Of a stretch of DNA of 15,680 nucleotides, positions 6,535-14,252 are shown in pieces. Under the pieces are notes generated by a model. The model saw only the letters and a list, made by a program, of their open reading frames with translations, ran no database searches and was not told the origin of the DNA. Both the position numbers and the translations under genes were made by a program. Source of the DNA: an uncultured Prevotella sp. (GTDB lineage Bacteria > Bacteroidota > Bacteroidia > Bacteroidales > Bacteroidaceae); the NCBI GenBank assembly GCA_934254985.1, contig CAKQMS010000049.1, positions 1-15,680 on the forward strand. The letters run 5' to 3'. Every line of letters begins with the position of its first letter. Position 1 is the stretch's first letter.

Positions 6535-7407
6535 TTACTTACCTACAGAAATCAATTCAATCTTGAAGATAAGGGTTGAGAATGGCTTGATGTCGCCAGC
6601 CTGACGCTCACCATAACCCAAGTTCTGAGGAATGTAAACTTCCCAAACGCTACCAGCAGGCATGTGGGTAAGAGCCTCTGTCCAACCCTTGATAAACTGC
6701 TTAGGCTGGATTTCTACAGGCTGACCATTCTTGTAAGAGCTTTCGAATACCTTACCGTCGATGGTGCGTCCCTCGTAGTGAACCTTAACCATTGTTGTAT
6801 CTGAAGGGATAGCGCCGCTACCTTCCTTGATAACCTTATACTGCAAACCGCTTGGCAAAGTTACAACGCCTGGCTTCTTCTTGTTCTCGGCAAGGAACTT
6901 TTCGCCAGCAACCTTGTTGGCACCAAACTCCTTCTCCATAGAAGCAGCCTTGATAGTCTTCATCTTTTCCTGTGCTATCATCTGTGCCTGGTCGATAGTC
7001 ATAATGCCCTTCTTGCCCTTGACACCTGTGAGGAAACCTGCGAGGAGGTTCTTCAAAGAGATCGTCTTTGTAGAATCGCTACCGAAAGCATTGTAGTTAA
7101 CACCCTTTACGAGCTGTGTAGAAAGCTGCTGACCAATCTGCAAACCTGTATAGTAAGCGGTCTTCTTCTTGTCGTCGCCAGCATTTGCACCCTCGTTGAT
7201 ACCCTTGATAAACTCGTCGATATAAGCAGTATCGATAACCTGACCCTGCTCAATAGCCTGACGGATGTACTGTGACTGAACCAAACCAATGCAGTAGCTC
7301 ATAGAGTCTACATCGTTCTTCATGTCAGCCTTAGGAGTTGAATTGCCACAAGAAGCAAATGTTGCGGCAGCAATAGCCAAAGTGGCTACAAAACTAAGTT
7401 TTTTCAT
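6535..7407 (-). CDS. FKBP-type peptidyl-prolyl isomerase, lipoprotein (second of three)
   Basis: The 290-residue product has an N-terminal Lys-Lys, a short hydrophobic stretch and a lipobox FASC with Cys at residue 20, so it is probably a lipid-anchored envelope protein. Residues about 33-180 form a long helical Mip/FkpA-like N-terminal region. Residues about 185-290 are the FKBP domain: GLQYKVI (187-193), HYEG (210-213), FESS (221-224, usually FDSS), FIKGWTEAL (238-246), GYGERQ (264-269) and IKPFSTLIFKIEL (273-285). Gene order and the close match to the next gene point to local duplication. It is 85 bases behind the cytosolic FKBP gene, with a hairpin in that gap, and 15 bases ahead of the exported paralogue. 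Confidence 0.9.
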   Translation of the reverse strand: MKKLSFVATLAIAAATFASCGNSTPKADMKNDVDSMSYCIGLVQSQYIRQAIEQGQVIDTAYIDEFIKGINEGANAGDDKKKTAYYTGLQIGQQLSTQLVKGVNYNAFGSDSTKTISLKNLLAGFLTGVKGKKGIMTIDQAQMIAQEKMKTIKAASMEKEFGANKVAGEKFLAENKKKPGVVTLPSGLQYKVIKEGSGAIPSDTTMVKVHYEGRTIDGKVFESSYKNGQPVEIQPKQFIKGWTEALTHMPAGSVWEVYIPQNLGYGERQAGDIKPFSTLIFKIELISVGK

Positions 7408-7448
7408 TTTGTTTATTATGTTTTTGTTTTTTTGTTTCTTAATATATA

Positions 7449-7474
7449 TTGTGGCGACTAAAAAGCCGCCACAA
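7449..7474 (-). other. Intercistronic hairpin between first and second FKBP genes
   Basis: Ten-base arms (7449-7458 and 7465-7474, core TTGTGGCG/CGCCACAA) with one G-U pair on the minus strand and a 6-base loop. It lies 18 bases after the stop of the first FKBP gene. It is followed on the minus strand by AT-rich sequence rather than a clean U-tract, so partial termination or mRNA stabilisation is as plausible as full termination. Confidence 0.55.
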
Positions 7475-7492
7475 CAGGGTAGGGGTACACGA

Positions 7493-8077
7493 TTAGATAA
7501 CCTCGATGAGCTCTACATCGAAGATAAGAGCTGCATATGGAGGAATGTCCTGACCAGCGCCACGTGTGCCGTAAGCAAGGTTGAAAGGAATGAAGAAACG
7601 ATACTTGGCACCTTCCTTCATAAGCTGCAAACCTTCTGTCCATCCTGCGATAACGCCATTGAGAGGGAATGTAGCAGGCTCGTTGCGACGATATGAGCTA
7701 TCAAAGATCTTACCGTTGATGAGAGTTCCCTCATAGTGGCACTTCACCTGATCGGTAGCCTTAGGGCTCTTGCCGTTGCCTTCCTTGAGCACCTGATACT
7801 GCAATCCGCTTGGCAATGTTACTACACCTTCCTTCTTGGCATTCTCTGCAAGGAAGTTCTCGCCCTCAGCCTTTACGGCCTTCACCTTCTCTTCTCCCTT
7901 CTTCTGGAGATATTCCTGAACCAATGCTTGCGCTTCGGCTTCATCGATTTTAAGCTCTGCACCTGTGAGCACATCCTTCATCGCTGCTGCGAAATCCTCA
8001 GTAACTATGTCGTTGGCTCCCATGTCTGCCAATTGGCGGCCTATGCCGATACCCAAAGCGTAACTAACTTTGTCCAT
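7493..8077 (-). CDS. FKBP-type peptidyl-prolyl isomerase, cytosolic FklB/Mip-like (first of three)
   Basis: The 194-residue product has no signal peptide (MDKVSYALGIGIGRQL), so it is predicted to be cytosolic. Residues 1 to about 85 are the FKBP_N helical dimerisation region and about 88-194 the FKBP_C catalytic domain: GLQYQVL (91-97), HYEGTL (114-119), FDSSY (125-129), GVIAGWTEGL (141-150), AYGTRG (168-173) and IPPYAALIFDVEL (178-190). The active-site pattern is more canonical than in its two downstream paralogues (FDSS and IPP retained). Length and layout match FklB/FkpA-type proteins. It starts the three-gene cluster and has a -7-like box upstream. Substrates are probably general folding clients. 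Confidence 0.92.
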   Translation of the reverse strand: MDKVSYALGIGIGRQLADMGANDIVTEDFAAAMKDVLTGAELKIDEAEAQALVQEYLQKKGEEKVKAVKAEGENFLAENAKKEGVVTLPSGLQYQVLKEGNGKSPKATDQVKCHYEGTLINGKIFDSSYRRNEPATFPLNGVIAGWTEGLQLMKEGAKYRFFIPFNLAYGTRGAGQDIPPYAALIFDVELIEVI

Positions 8078-8124
8078 AAATGCTTTTAGTCTTGTTTAAT
8101 AATGTGTTAATATCAAAATTCGTG

Positions 8125-8132
8125 CAAAGATA
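8125..8132 (-). promoter_or_regulatory. Probable -7 box of the FKBP cluster
   Basis: TATCTTTG on the minus strand matches TAnnTTTG and is followed by GCA, 47 bases before the ATG at 8077. No TTTG is found 19-21 bases upstream, so only half of the promoter pattern is present. Confidence 0.5.
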
Positions 8133-8175
8133 ACATTTTTATTGGTCATACCTACATTTATTTTCAAAAAAATAG

Positions 8176-8183
8176 TATTTTTG
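8176..8183 (+). promoter_or_regulatory. Possible -7 box of the sirtuin gene
   Basis: TATTTTTG on the plus strand matches TAnnTTTG and lies about 60 bases before the likely start at 8245. A matching upstream TTTG at the proper spacing is not seen. Divergent from the FKBP promoter in the same 155-base gap. Confidence 0.35.
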
Positions 8184-8244
8184 TAAATGTTTAGCTTTTA
8201 TATTAATAGGTATGGCTTGCCATGCTTGAATAATGAATTGCTTT

Positions 8245-8943
8245 ATGAAAAAGAAATTAGTATTCCTTACTGGTGCTGGAATGTCGGTGGAGAGTGGCTT
8301 CAAGACATTTCGCGGCAATGATGGTCTATGGGAAAACTATCCTGTAGAGCAGGTTGCAACACATGAGGGGTGGGAGAAAGATCCTACCTTAGTGACCAAC
8401 TTCTACAACATGCTTCGCAAGAAGCTATATGCTGCACAACCTAACGAGGGGCATAAGCTTATAAAAAGTCTTGAGAATGATTACGATGTGTGTGTGATAA
8501 CTCAGAATGTAGATGACTTGCATGAGCGTGCAGGCTCTAAGAATGTTATTCATCTGCATGGCGAACTAAGCAAAGTGTGCTCAAGCCGTGAGCCTTATGA
8601 TGAGCGCTATATAATAGACCTTCCTGCCGACAACTGTACCGTAGAACCAGGCACCAAGGCGGGTGACGGTTCGCTATTGCGCCCATTTATAGTTTTCTTT
8701 GGCGAGAATGTGCCAATGATAGAGCCTGCTGCCATAGAGGCTCAGAATGCCGACATCTTTGTTATCATAGGCACAAGCTTGAATGTATATCCTGCTGCAG
8801 GCTTGGTGCAATATACCAAGTCTGGCATACCTATTTACCTCATCGACCCTAACGAGGTGATGTCGGGAGCATACAAGAATATCACTCACATCAAGGCAGG
8901 TGCAAGCGAGGGAATGAAGAAGCTCATAGAACTTCTAAAGTGA
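8245..8943 (+). CDS. Sir2-family NAD-dependent protein deacylase (sirtuin) lacking the zinc cysteines
   Basis: Sirtuins remove acyl groups from lysines using NAD, making O-acyl-ADP-ribose and nicotinamide. From the ATG at 8245 the product is 232 residues. It shows LTGAGMSVESGFKTFR (8-23), TQNVDDLHERAG (86-97), catalytic H105 in HLHGEL, and FFGENVPM plus GTSLNVYPAAG near the end. The small-domain zinc site normally has two CxxC pairs; here only isolated Cys (112 and 131) remain, so zinc is probably not bound. CobB-like desuccinylases have Tyr-x-x-Arg; here the segment is FYNMLR with Leu at the Arg position, so deacetylation may be preferred. An in-frame ATG at 8233 adds MNCF; 8245 is preferred because family members begin close to the KKLVFLTGAG strand. 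Its 3' end overlaps the convergent glycosyltransferase gene. Confidence 0.88.
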   Translation: MKKKLVFLTGAGMSVESGFKTFRGNDGLWENYPVEQVATHEGWEKDPTLVTNFYNMLRKKLYAAQPNEGHKLIKSLENDYDVCVITQNVDDLHERAGSKNVIHLHGELSKVCSSREPYDERYIIDLPADNCTVEPGTKAGDGSLLRPFIVFFGENVPMIEPAAIEAQNADIFVIIGTSLNVYPAAGLVQYTKSGIPIYLIDPNEVMSGAYKNITHIKAGASEGMKKLIELLK

Positions 8944-10065
8944 GTGGTATAGTTTTAGCATCGAGGCAGCAATATCATTATTCTCGAATCGAGTAACATA
9001 TTGTTGGCTCTTTGCCACAATCTGCTTTTTAGCCTCGTCGTTAGCGATGAGGCTTTTTATTGCTTCTGCCATTTCCTGAGGTTTGTCGGGGTCTACATAC
9101 AGGTTGTCAGTACCGCCAGCCTCTTCCAGACAGCTACCTGTGCAAGCCACCACAGGCAGTCCACTCTGTATGGCTTCGATGATAGGAATGCCGAAACCCT
9201 CGTAGCGCGAAGGATAAACGAAGCATTCTGCCATCTGGTATATGGCATAGAGGTCGTTCGTGGGCACTCCGCTAAGAAAGTGTACACGCTCTGTAAGATT
9301 ATTCTTTTTTACGAAGTCTTCTATCTTGTCTGCATATTTAGTGCGTCTGCCAACGAGCACAAGATGGATGTCATTATCGAGATAGGGTAGGGATTGGGCT
9401 GCAAGCAAAGCATTCTTGCGCTCTTCGATAGTGCCCACGAAGAGAATATAACGATTAGGCAGAGCATATTGTTTACGGGCATGCTCCTTCTGTTCTTCGC
9501 TTGCCTTTGTCTTGAAGCGTGTGCCACAGCTTTGATAAATCAGTTCTATCTTGTCTTCAGCCACATTTCCAAACTCCATTATGTCGCGTTTGGTACATTC
9601 GCTGATAGCCACAATCTTGTCGGCTTCACGACAAGTATAGTGGAACTTCCAACGATATATCATCACGTCGATAGGCTTATAGTATTCAGGATGGCGCAGG
9701 AATATCAAGTCGTGAATGGTAACCACGCTCTTTATTCCAGCCTTATGTATGCCCATAGGCAATTCGCCAGTAAGACCATGATAGATATCTACATGGTCGC
9801 GTTTCAGGTCGTTGACGATATTGCGTATTCTCCATAGACTTTTTAGTATTTTTGGTGTAGATGTAGGCAACACAAACTGCATGTTGGGTTGCATATTGAG
9901 TTGCGATCGTAGGTCGTCGCGTCCAAGGTCGGGGACATACAGACGCAAGGAGTCTGTATGGTCAATAGAACCGAGGTCGTTGAGCAGGGTGCGACAATAG
10001 TTGCCAAGTCCTGTGGCGTTGCGTACTGTTCGTTTGGCATCGAAGCCTATGGTGAGATTTGTCAT
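8935..10065 (-). CDS. Glycosyltransferase family 4 (GT-B fold)
   Basis: This 376-residue cytosolic or membrane-associated enzyme transfers a sugar from a nucleotide donor to a glycan or lipid acceptor. The N-terminal half shows GFDAKRTVRNATGLGNYCR (7-25), VVTIHDLIFLRHPEYY (114-129) and IVAISECTKRDI (151-162). The C-terminal half has ILFVGTIEERKN (207-218), with R216 and K217 in the donor-phosphate region, VHFLSGVP (261-268) and the EX7E signature E289/E297 in YEGFGIPIIEA. This is the layout of GT4 enzymes of the mannosyl/rhamnosyltransferase kind. It stands alone on the minus strand with its own promoter (10086-10116), divergent from the glf operon; shared involvement in surface glycan assembly is inferred. 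Its stop lies inside the 3' end of the sirtuin gene (9-base overlap). Donor and linkage cannot be predicted. Confidence 0.88.
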   Translation of the reverse strand: MTNLTIGFDAKRTVRNATGLGNYCRTLLNDLGSIDHTDSLRLYVPDLGRDDLRSQLNMQPNMQFVLPTSTPKILKSLWRIRNIVNDLKRDHVDIYHGLTGELPMGIHKAGIKSVVTIHDLIFLRHPEYYKPIDVMIYRWKFHYTCREADKIVAISECTKRDIMEFGNVAEDKIELIYQSCGTRFKTKASEEQKEHARKQYALPNRYILFVGTIEERKNALLAAQSLPYLDNDIHLVLVGRRTKYADKIEDFVKKNNLTERVHFLSGVPTNDLYAIYQMAECFVYPSRYEGFGIPIIEAIQSGLPVVACTGSCLEEAGGTDNLYVDPDKPQEMAEAIKSLIANDEAKKQIVAKSQQYVTRFENNDIAASMLKLYHSL

Positions 10066-10085
10066 GATGATAGCTATATTTGTGG

Positions 10086-10116
10086 CAAAATTAGTGTAAG
10101 TAGACGGAATGGCAAA
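10086..10116 (-). promoter_or_regulatory. Bacteroidetes-type promoter of the GT4 gene
   Basis: On the minus strand TTTG (complement of 10113-10116), exactly 19 bases, then TAATTTTG (complement of 10086-10093), 20 bases before the ATG at 10065. This fits TTTG/N19/TAnnTTTG. For the divergent glf gene only a weak TATATTCG (10168-10175, plus strand) without an upstream TTTG is visible. Confidence 0.75.
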
Positions 10117-10230
10117 ACAAAACCACTCTTTTTTTACCTTCTTATCTCATATATCAAAATGTTTTCGTATATTCGCAGGCTGAAAACAATAAGGAGGAGA
10201 CAAAAACTCTAAGCAAAGAGAAATAGAAAT

Positions 10231-11391
10231 ATGCAACAATATGACTTTCTGATAGTGGGCTCAGGACTATATGGAGCCACCTATGCTTACAAACAAAAAC
10301 TGCAAGGCAAGCGCTGTATCGTCATCGACAAGCGCAACAACCTTGGTGGCAACATATTCTGCCGTGAGGAGGCTGGAATAAATGTGCACGAATATGGTGC
10401 ACACATCTTCCATACATCAAATAAAAAGGTGTGGGACTTCGTGAATAGCTTCGTGGAGTTTAATCGCTATACTAATTCACCTTTGGCATGCTATAAGGGC
10501 AAACTCTATAATCTGCCTTTCAATATGAACACCTTTTACCAGATGTGGGGCGTAACGACTCCAGAACAGGCAAAGGCAAAGATAGCGGAACAACGACAGG
10601 AGATAGTGCAGAAGCTGAAGGCTGAGGGTGTGAGCGAACCTCGCAACCTTGAAGAGCAGGCGTTGATGCTCGTGGGGCGCGATATTTACGAGCGACTGAT
10701 AAAAGGCTACACGCAGAAGCAATGGGGTAGGGAGCTTGTAGACTTGCCTGCTTTTATCATCAAGCGACTGCCTGTGAGGTTTGTCTACGACAATAACTAT
10801 TTCAACGACACCTACCAGGGTGTGCCTAAGGGAGGATACAACAAGCTTATTCAGGGACTCTTGGATGGCATAGACACTCTTGTTGATGTAGACTTCTTTG
10901 ATTGTAAGGTTGAGCGACAGCCAGAAGGAGGTTTTATCATTAAGCATGCCGATTTTGAATGCCGTTGCGCAAAGATATTGTATACAGGCAAGATAGACGA
11001 ATACTTCGGTTATTGCCATGGCGCTTTGCAATATCGCTCAGTAAGGTTTGAGCACGAACTTCTTGATACTGCCAACTATCAAGGTAATGCCGTAATCAAC
11101 TATACCGAAGCTGAAGTGCCTTACACCAGAGTGATAGAGCATAAGCATTTCGAAGTCTTCGGACAGCAGGTGTACGACAATCCAAAGACTGTTGTGTCGC
11201 GTGAATATCCTATGGAGACAGCCGAAGGACAGGAACCATACTATCCTGTAAACAACGACGACAACAACGCTCTTTATCAGAAGTATCGAGCTTTGGCAGT
11301 TGCTGAACGCGATGTGATATTCGGTGGCAGACTGGCTGAATATAAATACTACGACATGGCGCCGATAGTAGAGAAGATTATTTATTCATAG
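10231..11391 (+). CDS. glf: UDP-galactopyranose mutase
   Basis: This FAD enzyme interconverts UDP-galactopyranose and UDP-galactofuranose in the cytosol, supplying Galf for surface polysaccharide. The 386-residue product is collinear with the enterobacterial Glf: FAD-binding IVGSGLYGA (8-16), IDKRNNLGGN (32-41), YGAHIFHT (55-62), FNRYTNSPL (78-86), NLPFNMNTFYQMWGV (94-108), GYTQKQWGR (159-167), IKRLPVRF (177-184) with R183 matching the substrate-phosphate Arg, YTRVIEHKHF (298-307) with R300 matching the second Arg, and GGRLAEYKYYDM (365-376). It is slightly longer than the ~367-residue E. coli enzyme because of a small insertion near residue 125-137. It is the first gene of a four-gene plus-strand operon and starts 26 bases before the next gene. 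Confidence 0.96.
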   Translation: MQQYDFLIVGSGLYGATYAYKQKLQGKRCIVIDKRNNLGGNIFCREEAGINVHEYGAHIFHTSNKKVWDFVNSFVEFNRYTNSPLACYKGKLYNLPFNMNTFYQMWGVTTPEQAKAKIAEQRQEIVQKLKAEGVSEPRNLEEQALMLVGRDIYERLIKGYTQKQWGRELVDLPAFIIKRLPVRFVYDNNYFNDTYQGVPKGGYNKLIQGLLDGIDTLVDVDFFDCKVERQPEGGFIIKHADFECRCAKILYTGKIDEYFGYCHGALQYRSVRFEHELLDTANYQGNAVINYTEAEVPYTRVIEHKHFEVFGQQVYDNPKTVVSREYPMETAEGQEPYYPVNNDDNNALYQKYRALAVAERDVIFGGRLAEYKYYDMAPIVEKIIYS

Positions 11392-11416
11392 ATTTAGGAA
11401 AAAGATTAAGGATACA

Positions 11417-13393
11417 ATGAAGTTGAAAAGAAATTTGTTTTCATCACCTTTATGCTTTGTGGTAAACATGGTGATGGTTTATGTTGTCTATGAGATATGC
11501 CGATTGGTATTCTTGGCAACCAACTGGAGTATGTTTTCCGAGACGATGACATGGAGCTCGTTTTGGGAAATAACACGTGGCGGCTTGATGTTCGATACCT
11601 CTGCCATTCTATACACCAACGCTTTGTATGCTCTGCTGATGCTTTTCCCTATTCACTATAAGGAAACAGCTATATATCAGAAGATTGCTAAGTGGGTGTT
11701 CTTGGTGTGCAACTCCATCTGCGTTGTTGCCAACCTTGCCGACTGCGTATACTTCAAGTATACCATTCGACGTACTACCGTAACGGTATTCTCTGAATTC
11801 CAAAACGAAAACAACCTTGGTAGCATCTTTGGTGCAGAGGTGATAAACCATTGGTATCTTGTGGTTATTGGCATACTGCTAATCGTTGGCATGTGGTATC
11901 TTTATCGTATGCCAAAGGGACAGATACCTGTTCAGATTTCTAAACCATACAAGGCTAAGGGAATGGCAGAATACTATGTGCTGCAAGCAATATTCCTTGC
12001 CCTCTTTGTTCCTTTGTGTGTGGCTGGCATCCGTGGTGGCTTCACTACTGCCGTGCGCCCTATCACCATCAGCAATGCCAATCAGTATGTAGACCGTCCG
12101 CAAGAGGCTGCCATAGTATTGAACACTCCTTTCTCTATCATCCGCACCATAGGCAAATCGGTATTCGTTGTGCCTAACTATTATTCGCAGCAAGAGCTCG
12201 ATGAGATATATTCTCCTATTCACACTCCTGGCGACTCGCTCGTAGCGCGCAAGAAGAATGTTGTTGTCATCATCATCGAAAGCTTCGGTCGTGAATATAT
12301 TGGTGGCTTCAACAAATGGCTCGACGGTGGAAAATACAAGGGCTATACTCCTTTCACCGACTCTTTGATGCAGCATAGCGCCACATATCTATATTCTTAC
12401 TGTAATGGCAGAAAGAGTATCGACGGAATGCCAAGTATCCTTTCGAGCATTCCGATGTTTGTGGAGCCTTTCTTCCTTACTCCTGCTTCTATGAATAATG
12501 TTAGCGGACTGGCTGGCGAGCTAAAGAACAAGGGCTATTATTCAGCCTTCTTCCATGGTGCCGAGAATGGCTCTATGGGCTTCCAGGCTTTTGCTCGTGC
12601 CACAGGCTTTACCGACTATTTCGGACGCACAGAGTATAATGCCGACAAGCGATTTAATGGCGACAAGGATTTCGATGGCACATGGGCAATATGGGACGAG
12701 CCTTTCATGCAGTTCTATGCTACCAAAATGGGTGAAATGAAAGAGCCTTTCATGACTGCTCTCTTCACAGCTTCGTCGCATCATCCTTACGTGGTGCCTG
12801 AGGAATATAAAAAGGTTTATCCTGAAGAGGGAATAAAAATCCATAAGTGCATACGCTATACCGATAATGCTCTTCGCAAATTCTTTGAGAAAGCAAAGAC
12901 TATGCCTTGGTATAAGAATACTCTCTTCGTGATCACTTCCGACCATACCAACCTTAGCGATCACGACTATTATCAGACCGACCTTGGCGGTTTCTGCTCG
13001 CCAATCATCTTCTTCGACCCAAGTGGCGAATTTAAGCCTGGCATGCGCAATGCCATAGCTCAGCAGATAGACATCATGCCTACCGTTTTGAGCTATCTTG
13101 GCTACGACAAGAAATATGTGGGCTTCGGCATCGACCTTCTCACCACTCCTGCCGAAGATACATGGGCGGTAAACTATAATAATGGCTTCTATCAGTATGT
13201 CAAGGGCGACTATCTCCTGCAATGGGATGGCAGCAAGACCAAAGCCTTGTATCGTTTCCGTACCGACCTTCTGCTCAAAGACAACATAGCCAACAAAGAG
13301 CCTAAGGTTCGCGAGGCTATGGAGCGCCAAGTGAAAGCCATCATCCAGTCGTATATGGAGCGTATGACGCAAAACGAGCTGGTGGTGAAATAA
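11417..13393 (+). CDS. LtaS-like membrane sulfatase/phosphotransferase
   Basis: The 658-residue product belongs to the alkaline phosphatase/sulfatase superfamily of LtaS type. The N-terminal part has about five hydrophobic segments (near 11-34, 62-80, 92-112, 146-163, 187-206), placing the catalytic domain (about 280-580) outside the inner membrane. By analogy with LtaS the metal/catalytic residues are E288 in IIIESFG, nucleophile S334 in GRKSIDGMPS (Ser where LtaS has Thr), H456 in SSHHPY, and D509-H510 in ITSDHTN. LtaS-like enzymes move glycerol-phosphate from phosphatidylglycerol; relatives move phosphoethanolamine. A Gram-negative host should not make lipoteichoic acid, so a phospho-substituent on a lipid-linked glycan is more likely. 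Its place between glf and two glycosyltransferases supports that. True substrate unknown. Confidence 0.87.
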   Translation: MKLKRNLFSSPLCFVVNMVMVYVVYEICRLVFLATNWSMFSETMTWSSFWEITRGGLMFDTSAILYTNALYALLMLFPIHYKETAIYQKIAKWVFLVCNSICVVANLADCVYFKYTIRRTTVTVFSEFQNENNLGSIFGAEVINHWYLVVIGILLIVGMWYLYRMPKGQIPVQISKPYKAKGMAEYYVLQAIFLALFVPLCVAGIRGGFTTAVRPITISNANQYVDRPQEAAIVLNTPFSIIRTIGKSVFVVPNYYSQQELDEIYSPIHTPGDSLVARKKNVVVIIIESFGREYIGGFNKWLDGGKYKGYTPFTDSLMQHSATYLYSYCNGRKSIDGMPSILSSIPMFVEPFFLTPASMNNVSGLAGELKNKGYYSAFFHGAENGSMGFQAFARATGFTDYFGRTEYNADKRFNGDKDFDGTWAIWDEPFMQFYATKMGEMKEPFMTALFTASSHHPYVVPEEYKKVYPEEGIKIHKCIRYTDNALRKFFEKAKTMPWYKNTLFVITSDHTNLSDHDYYQTDLGGFCSPIIFFDPSGEFKPGMRNAIAQQIDIMPTVLSYLGYDKKYVGFGIDLLTTPAEDTWAVNYNNGFYQYVKGDYLLQWDGSKTKALYRFRTDLLLKDNIANKEPKVREAMERQVKAIIQSYMERMTQNELVVK

Positions 13394-13420
13394 TAATAAT
13401 GTTATAAATAAGAAAACTCT

Positions 13421-14239
13421 ATGATATTCGCATCTGATAAAGGACGCATGTGTAACAACATCTTGCAGTATGGTCATGTTTATGCCTGGGCGCGTGAGCA
13501 TGGCAGAAAGAGTATTTCCATGCGTTTCAGCTACAAATACCAGTATTTCAATATCTGCCACTCTCGTGGACACAATTTCTTCTCTTATGTGGTTGCCAAA
13601 TATGGCGCTAAATGGGGACTGATACCTACTGTGGTGTATAATGACGACTCGGAGCAGACAGCCAAGAAGAACGAGGAATTTATGCTCTCTCATTCCACCT
13701 TCGTGGTGAAAGGATGGTATGTGAGGTTCTACGACCTGTTCTTGAAATATAGACAAGAGATACTCTCGCTCTTTGCTTTCGACAAGGCGATATTGAGCAA
13801 GACTCAGGCTTTCATGGGCAAGAAGGCTGACAACGAGTTGCGCCTTGGCGTGCATATTCGTCGTGGCGACTATAAGACATGGCATAATGGTCGCTATTTC
13901 TACGACGATGGCGTTTACCAAGACTACATACAGCAATTCCGCAATCTCTTCCCTGACAAGAAGCTCACGGTATACGTCTGCAGCAACGACCCTGCACTCA
14001 ACAAAGCTTCGTATCACGAGGCTCTAAAAGACATTAATGTGGTATTTCCACAAGGCGGACAAGAAGACGACCTCTGCTTGCTTTCAGAGTGCGACTATCT
14101 GATAGGTGCTCCAAGCACTTTCTCGCTCGTGGCAGCCATGTATCATGATATTCCGCTATGCTGGATGAAAGAAAAGAATGTAAGCCTATCGCTGGCAAGC
14201 TTCGGTAAGTTTGCTGAGTTGTTCAGAAACATTATATAA
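13421..14239 (+). CDS. GT11-like glycosyltransferase (alpha-1,2-fucosyltransferase family)
   Basis: The 272-residue product carries the GT11 hallmarks: an N-terminal GRMCNNILQYGHVYAWAREHG (8-28), the counterpart of the GGLGNQxxQYAxA motif; HIRRGDY (145-151), the GDP-fucose-binding HxRRxD motif; and a C-terminal LLSECDYLIGAPSTFSLVAAMY (220-241), the counterpart of the SxFSWWxA loop. These enzymes transfer fucose from GDP-fucose, commonly in alpha-1,2 linkage to galactose, at the cytosolic face. The N-terminal motif departs from the consensus (Cys-Asn-Asn for Gly-Asn), so acceptor or even donor may differ. It lies 27 bases after the LtaS-like gene and 13 bases before the following GT4 gene, within one operon. 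Confidence 0.78.
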   Translation: MIFASDKGRMCNNILQYGHVYAWAREHGRKSISMRFSYKYQYFNICHSRGHNFFSYVVAKYGAKWGLIPTVVYNDDSEQTAKKNEEFMLSHSTFVVKGWYVRFYDLFLKYRQEILSLFAFDKAILSKTQAFMGKKADNELRLGVHIRRGDYKTWHNGRYFYDDGVYQDYIQQFRNLFPDKKLTVYVCSNDPALNKASYHEALKDINVVFPQGGQEDDLCLLSECDYLIGAPSTFSLVAAMYHDIPLCWMKEKNVSLSLASFGKFAELFRNII

Positions 14240-14252
14240 TGTGGCTCTCAAT

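Noticed and set aside
10168..10175. Promoter for glf (TATATTCG)
   Set aside because: One mismatch to TAnnTTTG and no TTTG at the expected distance; too weak to list as a promoter.
12542..14017. 491-codon open frame on the minus strand
   Set aside because: It lies antisense to the LtaS-like and GT11-like genes, both with clear motifs; its translation shows no recognisable domain and it spans two genes.
14211..14252. Upstream start for the last GT4 gene
   Set aside because: It adds 14 residues overlapping the GT11-like coding end; family members begin at the MKIAHI strand encoded from 14253.
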